Source of the DNA: Chloroflexota bacterium
Lineage (GTDB): Bacteria > Chloroflexota > Limnocylindria > QHBO01
DNA: 9,830 nt
Reading direction: 5' to 3'
Assembly (NCBI GenBank): GCA_020848055.1
Contig: JADLBB010000039.1
Span: 1-9,830, forward strand
The translations under genes were made by a program, and so were the position numbers. Below, one piece after another: positions 6,363-9,830 of this stretch. Under the pieces are notes generated by a model, which was not told where the DNA came from, did not search any database, and was given only the letters and a program-made list of their open reading frames with translations. Position 1 is the stretch's first letter, and every line of letters begins with the position of its first letter.

Positions 6363-7633
6363 ACGTGGTACAGGCGTCGTGCCTGGTGGGCGAGTTCGTC
6401 GCGCATGCTTGGATCGGCGATGGCCACCAGCGCGGCGACCCGCTCGCGGATGCTGCGGCCGAACAGCTCGGCCACTCCATGTTCGGTCACGACCGTCCGC
6501 ACGTGGGCCCGGCTGGTCACCACGCCCGCGCCCGGAGCCAGCACCGGCACGATCCGCGAGACGGTCCCGCCGGCGGCCAGCGAGGGTAGCGCGATGATGG
6601 CCCTGCCCTCCGGCGCCAGCGCCGCGCCGCGGATGAAGTCCATCTGGCCGCCAACGCCGGAGTAGAACCGCGTCCCGATGGAGTCCGCGCTGACCTGCCC
6701 GGTGAGGTCGATCGAAAGCGCCGAGTTGACCGCCACCATGCGGCGGAAGCGACGGATGACCGCGGTGTCGTTGGTGTAGTCGACCGGGCGCATCTCGATC
6801 ATCGGGTTGTCGTGGACGAAGTCATAGAGGCGCTGCGATCCCATCAGGAACGAGGTCACGACCTTGCCGCGGTTGATCTCCTTGGCCGCCCCGGTGACGG
6901 CCCCGGCCTCGACCAGGTCGATGACCGGATCGGTCAGCAGTTCGGTGTGCACTCCGAGATCGCGCTTGCCGCGCAGAGCGGTGGCGACTGCCGTCGGGAT
7001 GGAGCCGATGCCCATCTGGATGGTCGCGCCATCGGGGACGAGTTCGGCGACGTACTCGCCGATGCGCCGCTCCACCTCTCCCACCGCGGCGATGCGGTGC
7101 GGGTGCGGCGGTTGATCGACCTCGACGGCCAGGTCGATCTGGTCGAGATGGACGAACGAGTCGCCCAGGGTTCGAGGCATGGCCCGGTTCAGCTGGGCGA
7201 TGACGGTGCGCGCCGCGCGGATGGCAGCCGGGGCGGCGTCGACGCTGGTTCCCAGCGAGCAATAGCCATGCGCGTCGGGCGGAGAGACGTTGATGAGGGC
7301 GGCATCGAGCGGGATGCTGCGCGACTCGAACAACTCGGGGATGTCGGACAGGAAGATGGGCACGTAGTCGGCCCGCCCCTCGTTCACCGCGTCGCGCGTG
7401 TTCGGCCCGATGAACAGTGCTCGATGGCGGAAGCTGGCGGCCACCTCTGGCGCGACGTGAGGTGCCGGTCCCTCGATATGGATGTGCACGACGCCCACGT
7501 CGCGCAGGTCGGGCGCGCGCTCGACCAGCGCATCCAGCAGGACCGATGGCGTGGCCGCCCCGCCATGAACGAACAACTGCTGCCCCGATTGGATCGAGGC
7601 GACGGCCTCGGCCGGGCTGACGATGCGAGGCAT
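6359..7633 (-). CDS. Acetyl-CoA hydrolase/CoA-transferase family protein
   Basis: This 424-residue class I CoA-transferase of the acetyl-CoA hydrolase/4-hydroxybutyrate CoA-transferase family would move CoA between acyl groups such as acetate, propionate, butyrate or 4-hydroxybutyrate, or hydrolyse acyl-CoA, in the cytosol. Visible hallmarks are an N-terminal GGAATP (24-29), INVSPPDAHGYCSLG (114-128), QMGIGSIP (206-213), and GVHTELLTD (228-235), in which E231 fits the catalytic glutamate that forms the glutamyl-CoA thioester. The glycine-rich GVGGQMDF (326-333) and a C-terminal VVTEHGVAEL (381-390) follow. The length is normal. ATG 7633 starts 3 bases after the CBS gene stop, with a weak GGCGGA at 7641-7646, so translational coupling is likely. 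It is the last gene of the minus-strand operon. Acyl specificity cannot be read from the sequence. Confidence 0.93.
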   Translation of the reverse strand: MPRIVSPAEAVASIQSGQQLFVHGGAATPSVLLDALVERAPDLRDVGVVHIHIEGPAPHVAPEVAASFRHRALFIGPNTRDAVNEGRADYVPIFLSDIPELFESRSIPLDAALINVSPPDAHGYCSLGTSVDAAPAAIRAARTVIAQLNRAMPRTLGDSFVHLDQIDLAVEVDQPPHPHRIAAVGEVERRIGEYVAELVPDGATIQMGIGSIPTAVATALRGKRDLGVHTELLTDPVIDLVEAGAVTGAAKEINRGKVVTSFLMGSQRLYDFVHDNPMIEMRPVDYTNDTAVIRRFRRMVAVNSALSIDLTGQVSADSIGTRFYSGVGGQMDFIRGAALAPEGRAIIALPSLAAGGTVSRIVPVLAPGAGVVTSRAHVRTVVTEHGVAELFGRSIRERVAALVAIADPSMRDELAHQARRLYHV

Positions 7634-7636
7634 CGA

Positions 7637-8065
7637 TCAGTCCGCCCGGCTCCCGGTCTCGACGGCCAGGGCCATGAAGTCCATGGCCGAGATGACGCCC
7701 ACCGGACGTCCGTGGTCGTCCACCACCACCAGCCGATGCAGCCGTTCGGAGTCCATCCGGCGCGCCGCATCCAGGATGCCAGCGGTCATCTCGATCGTGA
7801 CCGCCGGCACGCTCATGATCTGGCCGACACGGAGCCCCCGGCCGCGATGGTGGATGAGCGCCTGGATGGTGGGCATCCCCAGGTACAGCAGGTCGGTCTG
7901 GCTCACCACGCCGACCAGCCGCCCGGACAGGTCCACCACCGGCAGACCGGTGATCCGGTTGTGTCGCAGCAGTTCCTCCGCTTCCTCGACCGAGGCGTCA
8001 TCGGCCACCACGATGGGGTCGATGGTCATCACGTCGGCCACGCGCAGGTCGTTGAGAGCCTCCAT
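7637..8065 (-). CDS. CBS-domain pair protein, operon member
   Basis: This 142-residue Bateman-module protein is paralogous to the one at 2055-2483. CBS motifs span about residues 7-65 and 78-135. The ribose-binding signatures are S55-D58 in GVVSQTD and S126-D129 in GVISAMD, so adenosyl-nucleotide binding is plausible in both sites. ATG 8065 is preferred over an in-frame start at 8107. It has AAAGGGG at 8073-8079 with a 7-base spacer, gives the same length as the paralogue, and avoids 41 bases of overlap with the universal stress gene. Only one base separates it from that gene's stop, and 3 bases from the next start. The context suggests it senses nucleotide or CoA status for the CoA-transferase encoded beside it. 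That link is inference. Confidence 0.93.
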   Translation of the reverse strand: MEALNDLRVADVMTIDPIVVADDASVEEAEELLRHNRITGLPVVDLSGRLVGVVSQTDLLYLGMPTIQALIHHRGRGLRVGQIMSVPAVTIEMTAGILDAARRMDSERLHRLVVVDDHGRPVGVISAMDFMALAVETGSRAD

Positions 8066-8066
8066 A

Positions 8067-8954
8067 TCAGGACCCCTTTCGGACGATGAGCACGCTGCAC
8101 TGGGCATGGACGACCACGTTGCGCGCCACGCTTCCCAGCAGCAGGCGATCGAGCCCGGTCAGCCCCCTTGAGCCGGCCACCACCAGGTCCGCACCGAGGC
8201 TGGTGGCGGCCGCCACGATCTCGCTGGCAGCATCGCCACGGCGGACGGTCGGCTGTGCCGGAATGCCGGCCTCGGTCAGCGCGGCCGCGAGTCGCCCGGC
8301 ATCGGTTTCGGCCCTGGCGCCCAGTTCCTCGCGCTGGTTCTCGAGCCTGTCGTCGCCGAGGGTGTAGAGGTTGGTCATCAGTTCGAACGCCGGCGAGTCG
8401 GGCACGGCAACGGCCAGCGCGTCGGCCGGCAGGCCGGCGAAGCATCCCCACCGCCCCAGCGTCTCGGCCAGGCCGGACGCGGCTTCCGAGCCGTCGGTCG
8501 CCACCAGCAACCGGCTGACGCGCGGTTGTCGCGCGACAAGGACCGCACAGCCCGCGTGGGTCGCGACCTCGGCCGCGACCGACCCGAGCAGCATCGTGGC
8601 GAGCGAACCGCGGCCGCGCGACCCCACCACGATCACGTCGGCGCCGTCGTCACGGGCCGAATCCAGCAGGACGTCGGCCGCTCGGCCGTGCATGGCCGAG
8701 ACGCGAACCTCCAGCCCGGCCGCCCGCAGCGGTTCGCCGAACTGTTGCAACTGGTCGCTGAGCTCATCGCGCATGGCGGACTCCAGATCGCCCAGCCAGT
8801 CCAGCCGGGTGCCGAAGCCGCCGGACCAGTCAATGGGTACCTGGTACGCGCCGACGAGGTGGACGATGCTGCCGTCGGGCCAGTGCAGTCCGGCGACCAG
8901 GTCGCGCGCCACCAATGATGGTGCCGAGCCGTCGAGTCCGATGACGATCTTCAT
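8067..8954 (-). CDS. Universal stress protein, tandem two-domain (UspA family)
   Basis: This 295-residue protein is two Usp domains in tandem, about residues 1-143 and 147-295. Both keep the ATP-binding signature G-2x-G-9x-G-S: G111, G114, G124 and S125 in the first domain, and G261, G264, G274 and S275 in the second. Both also keep the strand-1 acidic residue, D8 in IGLDGS and D154 in ATDGS. It is therefore predicted to bind ATP and act as a cytosolic stress or energy-status factor, as known for tandem Usps such as mycobacterial Rv2623. ATG 8954 has GGAGGAA at 8962-8968 with a 7-base spacer, so the upstream in-frame extension to 9137, which runs into apbE, is not used. It lies 25 bases after apbE and one base before the CBS gene. 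Confidence 0.95.
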   Translation of the reverse strand: MKIVIGLDGSAPSLVARDLVAGLHWPDGSIVHLVGAYQVPIDWSGGFGTRLDWLGDLESAMRDELSDQLQQFGEPLRAAGLEVRVSAMHGRAADVLLDSARDDGADVIVVGSRGRGSLATMLLGSVAAEVATHAGCAVLVARQPRVSRLLVATDGSEAASGLAETLGRWGCFAGLPADALAVAVPDSPAFELMTNLYTLGDDRLENQREELGARAETDAGRLAAALTEAGIPAQPTVRRGDAASEIVAAATSLGADLVVAGSRGLTGLDRLLLGSVARNVVVHAQCSVLIVRKGS

Positions 8955-8979
8955 TTCGGGGTTCCTCCAGGTCGCTGAT

Positions 8980-9830
8980 TCATGCCACACCATGACGCCG
9001 TCCAGCCGGTCCGACGATTGCCGTGTGGCCCGCCGGGCGGGGGCCGAAGGTCCCGACTCGCGACGAGTCAGCCGGCACGGCCCACGCCGCCCGCCCATCG
9101 AGAACCTCTGCCGCCCGCGGGCCGGCCAGGAAGGCAACCTTGGCCAGGACCTCTGCCCACGCCGGATCGGCGTGTGCCACCGTCACCGACGCCCAGGGTG
9201 ATTCCGCCGGACGCATCGTGCCCGGATCGATGAGGTGGTGGCGCTGCAGGCCGTCGACACCGGTCCAGCGCCTCACCGTGATCGCCGACGTGGCGAGGGC
9301 GACGTCGCGCAGCTCGATCGTGGCCAGTGAAGGGACGCGGCCGGATGGATCCTCCAGGTTCACGATCCACGGCCGTCGCGCCGGACCGGTGCCCCGCGCG
9401 ACGATGTCACCTCCCGCCGCCAGCAGGAAGTCGGTCACGCCGGCCCTCCGCAGACCGTCTGCGGCCCAGCGCAGGGCCAGCCCTTTGCCAATGCCTCCCA
9501 GGTCGACCGGGGCGCTGATGCACGCCCTCCCGGTTCGAGGATGAAGCGACAGCCAGGCATCGTCGGGCCGCAGGCGATCCGGTGACGGCGGGAGCGATAC
9601 CCCCGCCCGCTCACCGGCGGCCTCCAGCGCGCCGATGATGCGCGGGTCGAAGCGCCCGCCGCTGGTCCGGAAGGCGCGCCAGGCGACGGCCAATCCTCGT
9701 GCCAGCAGGGGCGAGACCGTGGTCGGTTGGCCGGCACGCGCGTTGAGCCGCGACAGCGGGCTGGCGGCATCGAAGCGGCTGAGAGCGTGGTCCGCCGCTT
9801 CGAAGGCCGCGACGACCACCGCCCACGCGG
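8980..9830 (-). CDS. apbE: FAD:protein FMN transferase (ApbE family), 5' end outside window
   Basis: This enzyme attaches FMN to a Thr or Ser of target proteins, using FAD and divalent metal. Numbered from an in-frame GTG at 9819, the protein shows SRFDAASPLSRLNA (14-27, flavin-site entrance), DLGGIGKG (106-113), LLAAGGD (132-138), ATSAITVRRW (176-185) and HHLIDPGT (194-201). The late motif, usually ADALAT, reads AEVLAK here (222-227), replacing the typical metal-ligand Asp with Glu and Thr with Lys. Homology-like sequence (Ala-Trp-Ala before the GTG) continues in frame to base 9830, so GTG 9819 is probably internal. About 20-50 N-terminal residues, possibly with a signal peptide, are missing. 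It is the first visible gene of the operon. No flavinylation target is encoded in the window. Confidence 0.92.
   Translation of the reverse strand, partial: AWAVVVAAFEAADHALSRFDAASPLSRLNARAGQPTTVSPLLARGLAVAWRAFRTSGGRFDPRIIGALEAAGERAGVSLPPSPDRLRPDDAWLSLHPRTGRACISAPVDLGGIGKGLALRWAADGLRRAGVTDFLLAAGGDIVARGTGPARRPWIVNLEDPSGRVPSLATIELRDVALATSAITVRRWTGVDGLQRHHLIDPGTMRPAESPWASVTVAHADPAWAEVLAKVAFLAGPRAAEVLDGRAAWAVPADSSRVGTFGPRPAGHTAIVGPAGRRHGVA

Noticed and set aside
6812..8089. Long plus-strand open frame of 425 codons opposite the CoA-transferase and CBS genes
   Set aside because: It is antisense to two well-conserved families, its His/Asp/Arg-rich product resembles no family, and such frames are common opposite high-GC3 genes.
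9817..9819. GTG as the true start of apbE
   Set aside because: The codons before it stay open to the window edge and fit the ApbE N-terminal helix, and a start here would leave the protein short of the family length.
1..9830. CRISPR array, insertion sequence, integrase, attachment site
   Set aside because: No regularly spaced direct repeats, transposase or integrase-like frames, or terminal inverted repeats with target duplications were seen.

Overview
The window is a GC-rich bacterial chromosome segment, roughly two thirds G+C by eye, and densely coded. There are no rRNA or tRNA genes, no transposase and no CRISPR array. A Ser/Thr/Pro-rich linker behind a Tat lipobox, a DUF5671-type repeat membrane protein, a DUF4342 protein and paired CBS and USP genes together suggest an uncultured Chloroflexota or a similar high-GC terrestrial lineage. 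That placement is inference from gene content, not proof.

Layout from left to right. Bases 1-69 hold two short inverted repeats. A Tat-exported lipoprotein amidohydrolase (130-1551, +) faces a small DUF4342 membrane protein (1561-1875, -) across 9 bases. The DUF4342 gene is divergent from a stand-alone CBS-pair protein (2055-2483, +). That CBS gene converges on a ferritin-like/VIT fusion of the MbfA iron-exporter type (2514-3644, -). Next come a 570-residue membrane protein with six internal repeats (3748-5460, -) and an anchored NTF2-like protein (5486-6007, -), which form a likely two-gene operon. A 190-base divergent gap carries a strong inverted repeat and leads to a possible 54-residue arginine-rich protein (6198-6362, +), whose stop codon overlaps that of the next gene.

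The right third is a tight minus-strand operon: apbE (FAD:protein FMN transferase, 5' end outside the window), then a tandem-domain universal stress protein, then a second CBS-pair protein, then an acetyl-CoA hydrolase/CoA-transferase. The gaps between these genes are 25, 1 and 3 bases.

Taken together, the window looks like a stress and energy-status neighbourhood. It holds two adenine-nucleotide-binding sensor families (USP, and CBS twice), an acyl-CoA enzyme, a flavinylation enzyme and an iron-export/ferritin fusion. The closest known parallel in gene types is the mycobacterial DosR dormancy regulon (USPs plus the Hrp1 CBS protein), but I could not recognise a DosR-like operator. The least explained parts are the six-repeat membrane protein with its NTF2-like partner, the arginine-rich small ORF, and the inverted repeat between them.
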